Below are positions 38,187-47,985 of a stretch of 64,000 bases of DNA, piece after piece. The DNA lies in assembly GCF_008831545.1 (NCBI RefSeq), contig NZ_CP044523.1, forward strand, positions 2,728,001 to 2,792,000, written 5' to 3'. The stretch is from Halorussus halophilus. GTDB taxonomy: Archaea; Halobacteriota; Halobacteria; Halobacteriales; Haladaptataceae. Position 1 is the stretch's first letter; every line of letters begins with the position of its first letter. A program made the position numbers and the translations under genes. The notes under the pieces were generated by a model, which did no database searches, was not told where the DNA came from, and worked only from the letters and a program-made list of their open reading frames with translations.

Positions 38187-38894
38187 CTAACTCAATGAGT
38201 CTGGTCCCTGTTCTGCGTGTTCGCGGAATTTCACGAGGAATGGCGCGAGTCCGTCTCGGGAGGGCGTGTCGCGGGCGACGAGTCGCAGTCCTTCGCCGAA
38301 ACTGCCGGTGAGGGTGGACTTGTTCAGCACCTTTCGAAAGGCGACGGCCGTCTCGCCGTAGGCTTCCTCGCGGTCGGCGACTTTCCGGAGCATGGCCGCG
38401 CCGTCGTCGCTTCCGGAGGAGAGTGCGTGGAGGTACCGGACTGCGCCGGGGAGCGTGCGGTCGATGTTGGATTGGCGGGCGTCGGCGGCCCACTTCAGGT
38501 AGAGTCCGCTCACGCGAACGGTGGCGTACTTGCCGAGGAGTCCAGCGACGGTAGCGACGGCGAGCGCGAGATAGGTTCGGGGGACGCTGGGGAGCGACAC
38601 GGTGTTGAGAATCGGCGTGCCGCGGTGGAGAAATTCGACCGCCGTCGAGAGCGTGGGTTCGGGGACGGTGAGCGTGAGGGTGGCCATCCATCCTGCGGTG
38701 AGCGCGAAGACGACCCACGAGAGGCCGTAGGTGCGCGAGAGGTAGACGTCGAAACTCGCGGTCACGTCGGTGGCGCGGTAGCGTTTGCGGTCGCCGTCGT
38801 GGCGGGTGCGGTCGGCGTGGCGCGAAAAGAGCGCGTAGAGGACTCTGTCGAGGACTGGAAGTCCTCGGTTCGACGCTCCGACGCTGGTACTCAT
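38187..38894 (-). pseudogene. PilC/TadC-like pilus membrane protein, truncated
   Basis: 235 residues from ATG 38894. The N-terminus (DRVLYALFSRHADRTRHDGDR), two membrane segments (LSWVVFALTAGWMATLTL; YLALAVATVAGLLGKYA) and the cytoplasmic part (LPGAVRYLHALSSGSDDGAAML; VKFREHAEQG) match the first third of haloarchaeal type II/IV secretion F-domain proteins, which are usually about 650-700 residues. The frame stops after EQGPDSLS, just where the family continues. Sequence to the left becomes AT-rich accessory DNA. The gene was therefore probably cut by integration or deletion at about 38190. No pilB is adjacent. Confidence 0.75.
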
Positions 38895-39192
38895 CGCTGC
38901 ACCCCGACGACTCTGCGTAGCATAAATCCGAGTTGTCACGGTATATAATTTAAATGTATTGGAAGCGAGATGCTGCGACGGGACGGGGGATCTCCAACGT
39001 CTCACGCGGTGCGAGCGAGGATGAGTTTCGTGAGGTACTCATCGCAACGTCTTAGGCGTCAGGATGAATCCAACGGTGCCCCACTGCGGCGGGAGAGTTG
39101 GTGTGGGCGGCACCGGCAGTCCCTCCTCTCGACTTCCGGCAAGGAGGACGCCTAAAGAGGGGGTTCATTGTCTCGGGCTCTCGAGGACGACC

Positions 39193-39714
39193 ATGGCTTC
39201 ACTCAGCGTCACTGTCCTCGGCGTCGGCGCCATCGTCGTTCTCGTCGGGTTGAGCGCGTTCTTCTCGAGCAGCGAGACGGCCATCTTCACCCTCTCCGAA
39301 TCGGAGCGCTCGGAGCTGGACGCCTCGCTCGAAGAGCGGGCGGAGATGCTCCGGGAACTCCGCAGCGACCCCCACCGCTTGCTGGTGACGATTCTGGTCG
39401 GCAACAACGTGGTCAACGTCGCCATCGCCAGCATCACGACCGCGCTGTTGATCGAAGTTATTCCCACGGGCAGCGCGGTCTCCGTTGCGACAGTGCTGGC
39501 CAGTTTCGTCGTGCTGGTGTTCGGCGAGATCGTCCCAAAAGCGTACGGACTCGGCCACGCCAAGCGGTGGGCGCTCCGGGTTGCCCGTCCCCTCTCGGTC
39601 GTCGAGTTGGTACTGTACCCGCTGGTCGCCGTCTTCGATTTCCTCACGCGCCGGCTGAACGCGCGCATCGGCGGCGAACCCGAGATAGAGCATTCCTACG
39701 ACGGGACGGAGTGA
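39193..39714 (+). CDS. CNNM (DUF21) membrane protein without CBS domains
   Basis: 173 residues from ATG 39193. It has the CNNM/DUF21 pattern: a first helix (VGAIVVLVGLSAFFSSSETAIF) with the typical S-SSETA motif, the NNVVNVAIAS motif near residue 77, a third helix and GEIVPKAYGLGHA near 115. The family usually continues into CBS and CorC domains and moves or senses Mg2+/Co2+; here the protein stops after the membrane part. Small CNNM-only proteins are known in haloarchaea. It is convergent with the M50 protease. Confidence 0.85.
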   Translation: MASLSVTVLGVGAIVVLVGLSAFFSSSETAIFTLSESERSELDASLEERAEMLRELRSDPHRLLVTILVGNNVVNVAIASITTALLIEVIPTGSAVSVATVLASFVVLVFGEIVPKAYGLGHAKRWALRVARPLSVVELVLYPLVAVFDFLTRRLNARIGGEPEIEHSYDGTE

Positions 39715-39745
39715 CCCGCGGAATAGAGTCGCTTCGCCCGCGGGG

Positions 39746-40873
39746 TTAGCGGCGGATGCTCATCGCGTTGGCATAGTCGGCCTGTGTCAGGACGCCGACG
39801 AGTCCGTCGGCGCCTTCGACGATGGCGTTCGAGCGACCGGCCTGGTTCAACTGGATCAGCGCGTCGAAGGCGTCGGCGCTCGAGTCGAATCGCGGCGCGT
39901 CCTGCATGATTTCCTCGACCCGCGTCGTCTCTCGGTCCTCGCGTTTGACCTTCCGAAGGTCCTCGAGGGTGACGAGGCCGACGACCGCGCCACCGTGGTC
40001 GGTCACGAGGTGGACCGGTCGGCGCTCTCGCAGCAACTGGGCGCCGAAATCTTCGACCGTCGCTGTCGCGGGAACGGTCGCAGGGTCGGAAGAGACGATG
40101 TCGCCGACCGTGATCCCTTCAAGCAGTTCGTCGAGGAGGACGGTGCGCGACTCCGTCGTCGCGGCCCCGTAAATGAACAGCGCCAACAGCAGCATGATTA
40201 TCTGGAAGTTGAGCGCCCCGACGACGGCGAAGAGGAACGCGAACGCGACACCGACGCGAGATGCGATGCGTGTCGCCGCGCCGTACGGTCGGTCGCGCGC
40301 CAGCAGCGCCCGCAGTACTCGGCCACCGTCCATCGGAAACGCGGGGAGAAGGTTGAACGCGGCCAGCGTGACGTTCGAGATGGCGAGCCAGCCGACGACG
40401 AATCTCGAGGCCTGGAGGGTCTCGGGGGCGACGAGGAGCCCCGCGTAACAGACCGCGGCGACGAGGAGGCTCGAGATGGGGCCGGCGATAGCGATCCAGA
40501 ACTCGCGGTTCCACTCTCTGGGAATCGTCTTCAACGACGCGAGGCCGCCGAGGATCCAGAGCGTAATCGACTCGATCTCGATGCCGTAGCGGAGCGCGAC
40601 CCAAGAGTGGCCGAGTTCGTGGATGGTCACGCTCACGAACAGGCCGACCGCCGCCGCGGCGCCGATGACCCACGGCGTCGCCCCCGCCCGGAGGCTGGCC
40701 GGGTCGAACCCGCGGCCGGTCAGCCCCTCGATGAGCCCGGCGTACAGTTCGATCTGCTGACCGCTCCCGATCAACCACGCTAGTATCGGGAGGAAGACAA
40801 GTAGCGACGTGTTTATGCGGATCGGAATGTCCCAGACCTCGGTAATCTCGTAGTTTCGCATTCGTCGTGACAT
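39746..40873 (-). CDS. Site-2 protease (M50) with two CBS domains
   Basis: 375 residues. It cleaves membrane-embedded substrates. The zinc motif HELGH is near residue 86 (TIHELGHSW) and the second motif NLLPAFPMDGGR is near 177, both intact. Six or so membrane segments occupy residues 20-235. Two CBS domains fill the rest (GDIVSSDPATVPATATVED, about 250-305; MQDAPRFDSSADAFDAL, about 315-370) and probably bind an adenine nucleotide that controls activity. It stands alone, beside the RND exporter in the same direction 40 bases away. Confidence 0.92.
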   Translation of the reverse strand: MSRRMRNYEITEVWDIPIRINTSLLVFLPILAWLIGSGQQIELYAGLIEGLTGRGFDPASLRAGATPWVIGAAAAVGLFVSVTIHELGHSWVALRYGIEIESITLWILGGLASLKTIPREWNREFWIAIAGPISSLLVAAVCYAGLLVAPETLQASRFVVGWLAISNVTLAAFNLLPAFPMDGGRVLRALLARDRPYGAATRIASRVGVAFAFLFAVVGALNFQIIMLLLALFIYGAATTESRTVLLDELLEGITVGDIVSSDPATVPATATVEDFGAQLLRERRPVHLVTDHGGAVVGLVTLEDLRKVKREDRETTRVEEIMQDAPRFDSSADAFDALIQLNQAGRSNAIVEGADGLVGVLTQADYANAMSIRR

Positions 40874-40916
40874 TCGGCGGCGGACACTTAGTTCTCAAGT
40901 CCGAGGCGAGAGCGAC

Positions 40917-43421
40917 CTACTTCGGCGGACTGCCCGGTGCGCCGTTGACCGGACGATTACCGTCCATTTTCCCCGTCCACCGCGCCCAGACAACAATAAT
41001 CGAAGGCGTCACGAACAGCGCGGTGAGATACGAGTAGAAGATACTCAGCGCGGTCACGAGACCGAACTGGCCCAGCACTGGCGTAATCGCCAAGACCAAC
41101 ACCGCGGTCCCCGCAGTCGTCGTGAGCATGCTCCCCGTGAGCGCGCCGCCGGTTCCCCGGACAGTCGCGGCGAGCGCGTCGAAGACGCTGACTCCTTCCT
41201 CGAACTCGTCGGTGAAGCGCTGGACGACGTGCGCGGAGTAGTCTACGCCGAGGCCGAGCGCGATGGCCAGCACTGTCGCGGTGAGGGCGTTGAACGGGAT
41301 GTCGAGTAGGCGCATGGTTCCGGCGAGCAGTGCGACGGCGACGACGATGGGGAAGAGGTTGATGAGTCCGTAGGCCGCCTGTCCGACGAGGAGTCGATAG
41401 AGGACAAGCAGGAAGAGCGCGGTCAGCGCGAGCGCCGTCACGAGGCTTCGGATGGCGGACGCGAAGATGGTGTCGGCGATAGCTTGGAACACCACGATTT
41501 CGCCGGTCGCGACCGCGTCGAATCGGTAGCGGTCGGCGACGCGACGAGCGTCCCGCGTGACGACGGCAGGTTCGGCGTCGCTCTTGGTGGAGTAGACGAC
41601 CTGCGTACTCCGGAAGTCCTCGGTGATGTACTGGAGCGCTCGGTCTCGCGCTGGCGAGGAGAGCAATCGTTCGTAAATCAGTTGGAGGTCGTCGTCGGGG
41701 ACGCCGTTGGCGTTGCGGTCGTTGCGCGCGACGAGGCGGTCGAACGACTCCGATTGCTCGCTGTACTGGCGGATGACGGTGACGATGCTCTGGGCCTCTG
41801 CCTGCCGGTCGGTGACGAGGAACGAATCTGGTGGGTTCTGACTCGCGTGCTGGATAGATTCCAGTGCGTAGTCTTCGCGTAACGGCCCTCTGACGTAGAC
41901 AGTCACCGTGTCGGCTTCGCCGGATTCGAAGTTGTCCTGCAGGAAGTTGGTGAGTTCCGTGACCGTGTACGTCTCCGGCGCGAACGGTTCCGGGAGAACC
42001 TCCAGATAGGGCGGTGTCTCCTCGGGCGGGAGGAAGTCCTCGTTCGAGAACGACGTGTCGATGCCGGTCGCGTAGGAGCCCGAGACGACCGTCAACAGGA
42101 GCGAAACCACGACGACAGCGGTGGCACCGCGTCGAGCGAGCGTGACACTCCCCGAGAGGAGTCTGCCCAGTGGCGAGTCAGCCTCGCCGAGCGGTCGCTC
42201 GCCGAAGGATGGAATCGGGAGCCGACGCCGGAAGTCGTCGCTCGCCACCTTCGCCGCCGGGAGGAAGACGCCGAAGATGAGAAACGTGAAGACGATGCCG
42301 ATAGCCGCGACGACGCCGAACTCTCGAATCGGTTGGAGGCGACTCGTCGCGTTCGACCCGAACCCGAAGACGGTGGTCCCCGTGACGATGAAGAACGCCA
42401 CGAGCAGTTGGTCGGTCGCTCGACGCATCGACGGTTTCACGCCCGTGCCGGTGACGCGCTCTTCCCGGTAGCGGTTGATGACGTGGATGCCGTAGTCGAT
42501 GCCGACCGCGAGCAATAGCGGCGGAACTGCCACCAGCAATTGCGTGAACGGAATGCCGACGAGGCCGGTGAACCCGAGCGTCCAGACGATGGTCATCACG
42601 AGCGAGACGACGCCGAGGACGAGGTCGAACGGGTCGCGGTACGCGAACAACAGGAAGACGAAGATGAGAACCGAGGCGGCTGGAATCACCAGTAGCAGCG
42701 AGTCGAAGGTGACGCTCGCCAGTTCAGCGGTGAGGATGCCAGCGCCGAACACCCGAATGTTGCTCTCGACAGACTCGACGACTCCCTGCGAGCGCAACTG
42801 TATCTGTGCGAGCGGGTCCGTCTCTGGGTCGGCTTCCGCACCGACGTCTTGGGAGACGCCGCCCGGAATGCGATGCTCGACGAGACCGATGGTCGCCGAC
42901 GCTGACGCGGCACGCGGGTTGAAGTCTTTGCTGAGGAGTGCTCGGAAGAACGGGTTCTGCGCCGCCTCTCTCACTGCTTGCTCGATTTCCGTGTCTGTCG
43001 CTCGCTCCAGTACGCGAATCTGGGCTTCGAGCGTGGTCGCGTTCGGGTCGAGGGTGCGAGCGACGATGCTTGCGGCGCTCGTGGTCGAGGCGACCCGCAG
43101 TTCCTCTCGCTGTTCGAGGCGCTGCATCGCGGTCAGCATCGCTACCAGCTCCGGTTTCGAGAGGACGTTCCGGCCCGACTGGACGAGTTGGGTCGTCCCA
43201 TTGTCGGCCTCGAACGGTTGGGTGAACTCGCGGTTGACGGCGTCGAACGCTTCCTGTGCGGGGTTGTCTTCGGTGAACTGACTCGTCCCCGCTTCCGTTG
43301 AGACTTGCGTCAGACCGAATCCGAAGACGGCGGTGGCCAGAAGGAAGACGACCAGTACCGTCTTCGACCGCTCGACTATCCACGCGTCCAGCCAGTCGAT
43401 GACTCGCTGGTAGTCGGCCAC
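40917..43421 (-). CDS. RND-superfamily (MMPL-type) membrane exporter
   Basis: 834 residues from GTG 43421. Twelve membrane segments in two halves: a first helix (VLVVFLLATAVFGFGLT), a large outside loop, then a five-helix block with GIDYGIHVINRYREER near residue 310. The second half repeats this with GLGVDYSAHVVQRFTDE near 740. These D-Y-[GS]-x-H motifs are the proton-relay residues of RND/MMPL proteins. Family members export lipids or hydrophobic compounds. The gene begins directly after the stop of the COG1361-type gene, so they form one operon. Confidence 0.9.
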   Translation of the reverse strand: MADYQRVIDWLDAWIVERSKTVLVVFLLATAVFGFGLTQVSTEAGTSQFTEDNPAQEAFDAVNREFTQPFEADNGTTQLVQSGRNVLSKPELVAMLTAMQRLEQREELRVASTTSAASIVARTLDPNATTLEAQIRVLERATDTEIEQAVREAAQNPFFRALLSKDFNPRAASASATIGLVEHRIPGGVSQDVGAEADPETDPLAQIQLRSQGVVESVESNIRVFGAGILTAELASVTFDSLLLVIPAASVLIFVFLLFAYRDPFDLVLGVVSLVMTIVWTLGFTGLVGIPFTQLLVAVPPLLLAVGIDYGIHVINRYREERVTGTGVKPSMRRATDQLLVAFFIVTGTTVFGFGSNATSRLQPIREFGVVAAIGIVFTFLIFGVFLPAAKVASDDFRRRLPIPSFGERPLGEADSPLGRLLSGSVTLARRGATAVVVVSLLLTVVSGSYATGIDTSFSNEDFLPPEETPPYLEVLPEPFAPETYTVTELTNFLQDNFESGEADTVTVYVRGPLREDYALESIQHASQNPPDSFLVTDRQAEAQSIVTVIRQYSEQSESFDRLVARNDRNANGVPDDDLQLIYERLLSSPARDRALQYITEDFRSTQVVYSTKSDAEPAVVTRDARRVADRYRFDAVATGEIVVFQAIADTIFASAIRSLVTALALTALFLLVLYRLLVGQAAYGLINLFPIVVAVALLAGTMRLLDIPFNALTATVLAIALGLGVDYSAHVVQRFTDEFEEGVSVFDALAATVRGTGGALTGSMLTTTAGTAVLVLAITPVLGQFGLVTALSIFYSYLTALFVTPSIIVVWARWTGKMDGNRPVNGAPGSPPK

Positions 43422-45242
43422 TCATCGCCACCTCCGGATGGCGACGAGGACGACGGCGACGAGACCGAGGAGGACGGCGGCCCCGAGGATGGGCAGGTCG
43501 ATAGTTTCGAGGAACGAGAAGAGCCCGTCTCGCTCGGGCTGAACGACCCGTATCGGCAGTTCGTACGTGTCCGAGAGCCGCTTCTCGCCGTCGGGCGTCT
43601 CGTACTGGAAGTCGAGGGTCAACGGGTAGGTGCCTGCGAGCGCGCCAGCGTCCGCGCTGACGCGGAACGAGATGTTCGTCGTCTCGTTCGGTGCCAACCG
43701 AGTCACGAACGCCTGATTGTCGTCGAGCGAGAGCGGGCTATCGACGAACGAGCGAGCGTCGATACTCCGGAGAATCCGGTCGTCGTTGTTCGTGATTCGG
43801 AGCGTCACTTCTGCCGACGACCCCGCTTCGACCGTCACCCGTATCGGTTCGACGACGAACTCGTCGCGTCGCTCTCGGACGAGTACCTGCGCGGTGAGCG
43901 GGTCGCTTCGCAGGCTGTCCCCGTCTCGGTTCCGATATCTGACGAAGAGCGAGAGCTGTCGCGGCCCACGGTCGGCGCTGTCGCTCACGTCGATTCGGAA
44001 CCGGAACCGCTCGGATTGCCCTCGTTCGAGCGTCCCGAGGGCGTACTCCCGCTCGCGTGGGAAGAACGTGTCACTCCGAGACCGAAGGACGAGTACGGCG
44101 TCCCGCGCGACTGCCGGGCCCTGATTGGTGAGCGTGCCGCTGACGGTGCCTTCGTCGCCGACGCGGAGCGTGCTGGTGACGTTACTGAACGCGAACGACT
44201 GTTCGGGCGCCGGGACGACGCCGAACACCTTCGACGTACTCCGCTGGCGACTGCCGTTCGCCAGGTACGACACGGAGACGACGAACGGATAGCTTCCGCC
44301 GAGCGTGTCGTTGCTCGTCCGCACGCGATAGTCGAAGGTTATCGATTCGCTGCTCGACCACTCGCCGACGAACTGACTCGCGTTGCGCCGCCGTCCAAAT
44401 CGAAGTTGGTCGTTGAGAGACCGAAGGGTGACGACGGCGTCCCGCACGTCTGGACCAGTGTTTTCGATTGTCACCGAGATGGTTCCCGTCTCGCCTGCCT
44501 GTGCGTCGGAGGCGATTCGCGTGACTTCGAACCGGTCGAGTTGGATTCGCTGGGACGGTTGCACGTCGAAGATGTACGGCCCTGCCCGTTGCCGGGTGCC
44601 GTTCGCGGCGGTGTATCTGACGAACGCCATGAACGGATACGTCCGGACCTCGGCGAACTCCTCGACCAAGAGGTCGAACGTGACCGTTCGCCGCTCGCCG
44701 CCGACCCACTCACCGAGCGACCGACGGGCACTCTGGGACGGGCCGAACCTGACACTCTCGTTCGGCGACTGGACGACGACGCTCGCGTTCGACACGGTCT
44801 CGCCGACGTTCCGGAACGTGAGTGACAGACTGCCGGTGCCATCGACGGGCGCGTTCGTGCTGGTCGAGACGAGTACGAAGTCGCTCGTGGAACCAGTCAG
44901 CGTCGTACCGCCTCGCTGGGTAGTCGGCGGTGAGCGAGTCGTCTCCCCGTCAATCGTCGGCGAACTGGTCGGCGGCAAGTCGGTCGTCGCGGTTTGCTGT
45001 TCGACCCTCGGAGCGACCGACTCGCTCTCGGCGACAGCGAACGCGGCCGACGAGACCAACAACAGTGCCACCACGACCACGACGAACGACCGCCGGGACG
45101 TGCGTCGCGTCACGAACCCCCTCGCGTATCGGACAACGTCACGTGTTTCTCCCCCAACAGTGTCACGAGACCGTCGCTCGTATAACTTTGGCCCGAAGTC
45201 GGCCACCCGGCACGGAGTGACGAACCGTTCGCCGGTGAACAT
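43422..45242 (-). CDS. COG1361-type S-layer/CARDB-like secreted protein, partner of RND exporter
   Basis: Up to 606 residues. The first ATG-type start at 45242 gives an odd N-terminus; the GTG at 45113 places a signal peptide directly after it (RRSFVVVVVALLLVSSAAFAVAES), so I prefer 45113. Several Ig-like domains follow, with repeated patterns such as GTISVTIENTGPDVRDAVVTL, GTVSGTLTNQGPAVARDAVL and AEVTLRITNNDDRILRS, as in COG1361/CARDB proteins. One membrane helix ends the protein (ILGAAVLLGLVAVVLVAIRRWR). It thus stands outside the membrane, probably helping the RND exporter encoded with no gap downstream. Confidence 0.8.
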   Translation of the reverse strand: MFTGERFVTPCRVADFGPKLYERRSRDTVGGETRDVVRYARGFVTRRTSRRSFVVVVVALLLVSSAAFAVAESESVAPRVEQQTATTDLPPTSSPTIDGETTRSPPTTQRGGTTLTGSTSDFVLVSTSTNAPVDGTGSLSLTFRNVGETVSNASVVVQSPNESVRFGPSQSARRSLGEWVGGERRTVTFDLLVEEFAEVRTYPFMAFVRYTAANGTRQRAGPYIFDVQPSQRIQLDRFEVTRIASDAQAGETGTISVTIENTGPDVRDAVVTLRSLNDQLRFGRRRNASQFVGEWSSSESITFDYRVRTSNDTLGGSYPFVVSVSYLANGSRQRSTSKVFGVVPAPEQSFAFSNVTSTLRVGDEGTVSGTLTNQGPAVARDAVLVLRSRSDTFFPREREYALGTLERGQSERFRFRIDVSDSADRGPRQLSLFVRYRNRDGDSLRSDPLTAQVLVRERRDEFVVEPIRVTVEAGSSAEVTLRITNNDDRILRSIDARSFVDSPLSLDDNQAFVTRLAPNETTNISFRVSADAGALAGTYPLTLDFQYETPDGEKRLSDTYELPIRVVQPERDGLFSFLETIDLPILGAAVLLGLVAVVLVAIRRWR

Positions 45243-45372
45243 CGAATGCGACTGAGACGAATGTTAGTCGAGCGCGACAGCAACCGTCAGTATTTTAAGA
45301 TATTTTCCAGTTCCACTTTCACCCAGTACAAGGCTCACACCTTCTGAGGACAAATCCATTATTTCACGTGCA

Positions 45373-45627
45373 ATGACAGTAGAAATCCACGTCGAAGACG
45401 AACTGGACCGCTGGAAGTGGTCGTGTCCGAACGGCCACCGGTCGTGGGAACCGACGAACCACCGCTTCTAGTGTGCGCGGTGCGCTGACAACGACGGCTC
45501 CGACGGCGTGTTCCACAGACTACAGAACCGAGTGACGGGCGAGGTCCACGAACGCCACGAGATTACGCTCCTAACGCACGCGGGTACCGACGACACCGAG
45601 ACAGTCGTCGATGACCCCACCGATTGA
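45373..45627 (+). pseudogene. Small zinc-finger protein with in-frame TAG
   Basis: ATG 45373 begins MTVEIHVEDELDRWKWSCPNGHRSWEP and stops at TAG 45469-45471. The same frame goes on with CARCADNDGSDGVFHRLQN to TGA 45625-45627. Together these form one zinc-ribbon-like protein of 84 codons (CPNGH...CARC). The stop lies between its two metal-binding halves, where Tyr (TAC) would fit the pattern HxFYC. A point mutation is the simplest reading. The downstream half still looks like protein, so the change may be recent. Confidence 0.6.
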
Positions 45628-45808
45628 GGGACAGTGGTCCCGGGCCGTCCCAGAGTCGTAGGGCTTGTTCGCCCGAGAAGGATGTCCGAACGTCTCGACG
45701 ACCACGGCGAGAGAATACGATTTCTAACCCGACTGCGGCTCAGAGAATAAACTAATAAATTCTACTCAATAATTACAATTTATTTTATCCCGAATACAAC
45801 AGTGAGAT

Positions 45809-47002
45809 ATGCCGAACGAATCTCGGCGAACGTTCGTGAAGGCCGCAGGAGCATCGATTCTAACCGTCGCAGGGGTCGGAGCGATGACTACCACTGGTGC
45901 TGGACAGTCGTCGGAGAACGAGTTCAGCGTCGTAGAGAACGTGCCGACGACGAAGACGTTGTTCAGCGCGGTCAACACGGTCGAAGCACCCGTCGCGGTG
46001 GGAGCAGGTGGCGACGTACTCCAGCGAAAAACGGACGGTTGGCAGAAAATCGTCGAGTACGGCCCACAGGCCCGAAGCCGACCGCTGAAAGGGGCGGACG
46101 TGACCGACGACGGCAGAGCAGTCTGGTTCGTCGGCGGGTCGGGCGTCATCGGCGAATACCGAATCGACACGAACACGCTGACGAACTACTCGGCCCCGAA
46201 GGGCAAGACGAGTACCTGGGAAGACGTCGCCGTCGTCGGCAACGCTGGCGCGAACGAACGGCTCTACTTCGTCAACGGCTCCGGCGAGTTACTCGTCGGC
46301 ATTCGACAGGACTCCGGTGCGGTCAAGTACAAGGACGTCACCAAGCCCGGCGGTGGCTCTACCATCCCCGGCATCGACTTCCACAGTCGGAATCAAGGCC
46401 ACGTCATCAGCACGAGTCAGTTCGTCGCGGAGACGACCGACGGCGGGTCGAACTGGAGTCAAATCGGCATCGACTTCTCGGGCGAGGGCTTCTTCGACGT
46501 GGCGAGCATCGCGACCGGAGACATCAACGTCGCCGCCGGAAACGGCATCGTCTACCGCTACGACGGCCATCGCTGGACGCCCCACGTCATCGACGACGAC
46601 CGACAGGCGATTCGCGGCATCGACCGAAACGACGACGACGGCTTCGCCGCGGGTGCGGGTGGCAAAGTCTACGAACGACAATCCACGGGACAGTGGACGC
46701 GCATGCAGACGCCGACCGACACGAAACTCAACGGGGCCGCGAAAGGCCCGACGTACGACGTCGCCGTCGGCACCGGTGGCACCATCGTCGAGCGCGGCGG
46801 CGATAGCGATGGTTCGACCACGACGACTACGTCCACTTCGACGACGAATACGACGACAGTGGCGAGTACGACCACTGTAGCCAGCACGACGACAGTCGCC
46901 AGTACGACGACCGTGTCGAGTCAGGAAAGCGACAACGACCAGTTCACTATCGCTATCGACCCGGAGCAAGTCACCGAAATTCTCGAAGGCGAGTGGGTCT
47001 AA
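45809..47002 (+). CDS. Tat-secreted beta-propeller (BNR/YCF48-like) protein
   Basis: 397 residues. A Tat signal opens it (ESRRTFVKAAGASILTVAG). Residues 40-330 are six or seven blades with patterns such as AVGAGGDVLQRKTDGWQKI, AETTDGGSNWSQIGIDF and AAGNGIVYRYDGHRWTPHV, like BNR/YCF48 propellers. A Thr-rich tail (near 333-375) and a short acidic end follow; there is no clear membrane anchor. ATG 45809 follows the AT-rich TTTATTTTA by about 22 bases. The function is unknown; an extracellular binding role is likely. Confidence 0.82.
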   Translation: MPNESRRTFVKAAGASILTVAGVGAMTTTGAGQSSENEFSVVENVPTTKTLFSAVNTVEAPVAVGAGGDVLQRKTDGWQKIVEYGPQARSRPLKGADVTDDGRAVWFVGGSGVIGEYRIDTNTLTNYSAPKGKTSTWEDVAVVGNAGANERLYFVNGSGELLVGIRQDSGAVKYKDVTKPGGGSTIPGIDFHSRNQGHVISTSQFVAETTDGGSNWSQIGIDFSGEGFFDVASIATGDINVAAGNGIVYRYDGHRWTPHVIDDDRQAIRGIDRNDDDGFAAGAGGKVYERQSTGQWTRMQTPTDTKLNGAAKGPTYDVAVGTGGTIVERGGDSDGSTTTTTSTSTTNTTTVASTTTVASTTTVASTTTVSSQESDNDQFTIAIDPEQVTEILEGEWV

Positions 47003-47115
47003 GTCGGCTTCTACTGGAGCGGTACGAGCAACAACCGCTCGATAACCCCCGGTGAAACGATGACGGAAACGGCGGCGGGTACACTTATCCACTCGCCCGT
47101 CGTCCTCCCCGTGTC

Positions 47116-47907
47116 ATGTCCGAATCACCGCGGACCAACGAACTGCGGCGCACGCTCGAAGCCGGGGAGGTAGCACTCGGCGTCCTCGACAACACCTACA
47201 GCCCGACGCTCGGGGAGTTCTATGGCGAGTTAGGACTGGACTTCGTCTGGCTCGACCTGGAGCACGCCGGCCCGAGTCCCTGGGACGGCGAGCGACTCGA
47301 CGACCTGCTCAGAGCTACCGACCAGACCGAGACCGAACTCCTGGTCCGATTGCCCGCCGCCGACCCCTCACTCGTGCGGAAGGCACTCGACGCCGGCGTC
47401 CGGAACGTATTCGTCTCGCGGGTCGAGACAGCCGAAGACGCCCAGCGGGCGATTCGAGCCTCTCGATTCCGGTACGGCGACAGTCCAGGTGACCGTGGAT
47501 TCGCCAACCCCCGAGCGAGTCGCTGGGGACAGGCCGACGACTACGTAGCAACCGAAGACGAAGAGACGCTAGTCGGCGTGACGATAGAGAGCCAGACTGC
47601 AGTCGATAACCTCGACGAGATTCTCGACGTCCCCGAACTCGGGTTCGTCTTCATCGGCCCACTCGACCTCGCGGTCTCGCTCGGCCACCCGGGCGAACCC
47701 CAACATCCGGACGTGGAAGAGAAAGTCGAGGAGATACGGCAGGCCAGCCTCGACGCCGACGTACCCGTCGGTGGACTCGGCTTCGGGATGGACGACGTGA
47801 ACGAGAAAGCCGACACAGGCTACCAACTACTCAACCTCGGCAGCACGACCGGCGCCATCGCACAGACGGTCGAATCGTGGTTCGACGACTATCAGGACGA
47901 ACGGTAA
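47116..47907 (+). CDS. HpcH/HpaI-family aldolase
   Basis: 263 residues. It matches class II pyruvate aldolases that split 4-hydroxy-2-oxo acids: GLDFVWLDLEHAGPS near residues 40-54 (metal/substrate region), LVRLPAADPSLVRKALDAG near 77, VTIESQTAVDNLDEIL near 155 with the metal-binding Glu, and VFIGPLDLAVSLGHPG near 178 with the second metal ligand Asp. The start ATG lies after ACTTATCC by about 28 bases. It has no aromatic-degradation genes nearby, so the natural substrate is open. Confidence 0.88.
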   Translation: MSESPRTNELRRTLEAGEVALGVLDNTYSPTLGEFYGELGLDFVWLDLEHAGPSPWDGERLDDLLRATDQTETELLVRLPAADPSLVRKALDAGVRNVFVSRVETAEDAQRAIRASRFRYGDSPGDRGFANPRASRWGQADDYVATEDEETLVGVTIESQTAVDNLDEILDVPELGFVFIGPLDLAVSLGHPGEPQHPDVEEKVEEIRQASLDADVPVGGLGFGMDDVNEKADTGYQLLNLGSTTGAIAQTVESWFDDYQDER

Positions 47908-47985
47908 GCATCTAGTCGCATCCGCATCCATCGGCGCGACCGAAATCCACGCCGAGCAGCACGTCGCTACGACAACTTCCGATGA

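Noticed and set aside
39995..40783. 262-codon plus-strand frame opposite the M50 protease gene
   Set aside because: Antisense of a gene with intact catalytic motifs; Arg/Asp-rich chance frame.
43305..44825. 506-codon plus-strand frame opposite the RND and COG1361-type genes
   Set aside because: It is the high-GC antisense of two well-supported genes and has no domain pattern or start context.
45469..45471. TAG read as pyrrolysine
   Set aside because: I know of no pyrrolysine use in typical haloarchaea and see no supporting genes; a nonsense mutation is simpler.
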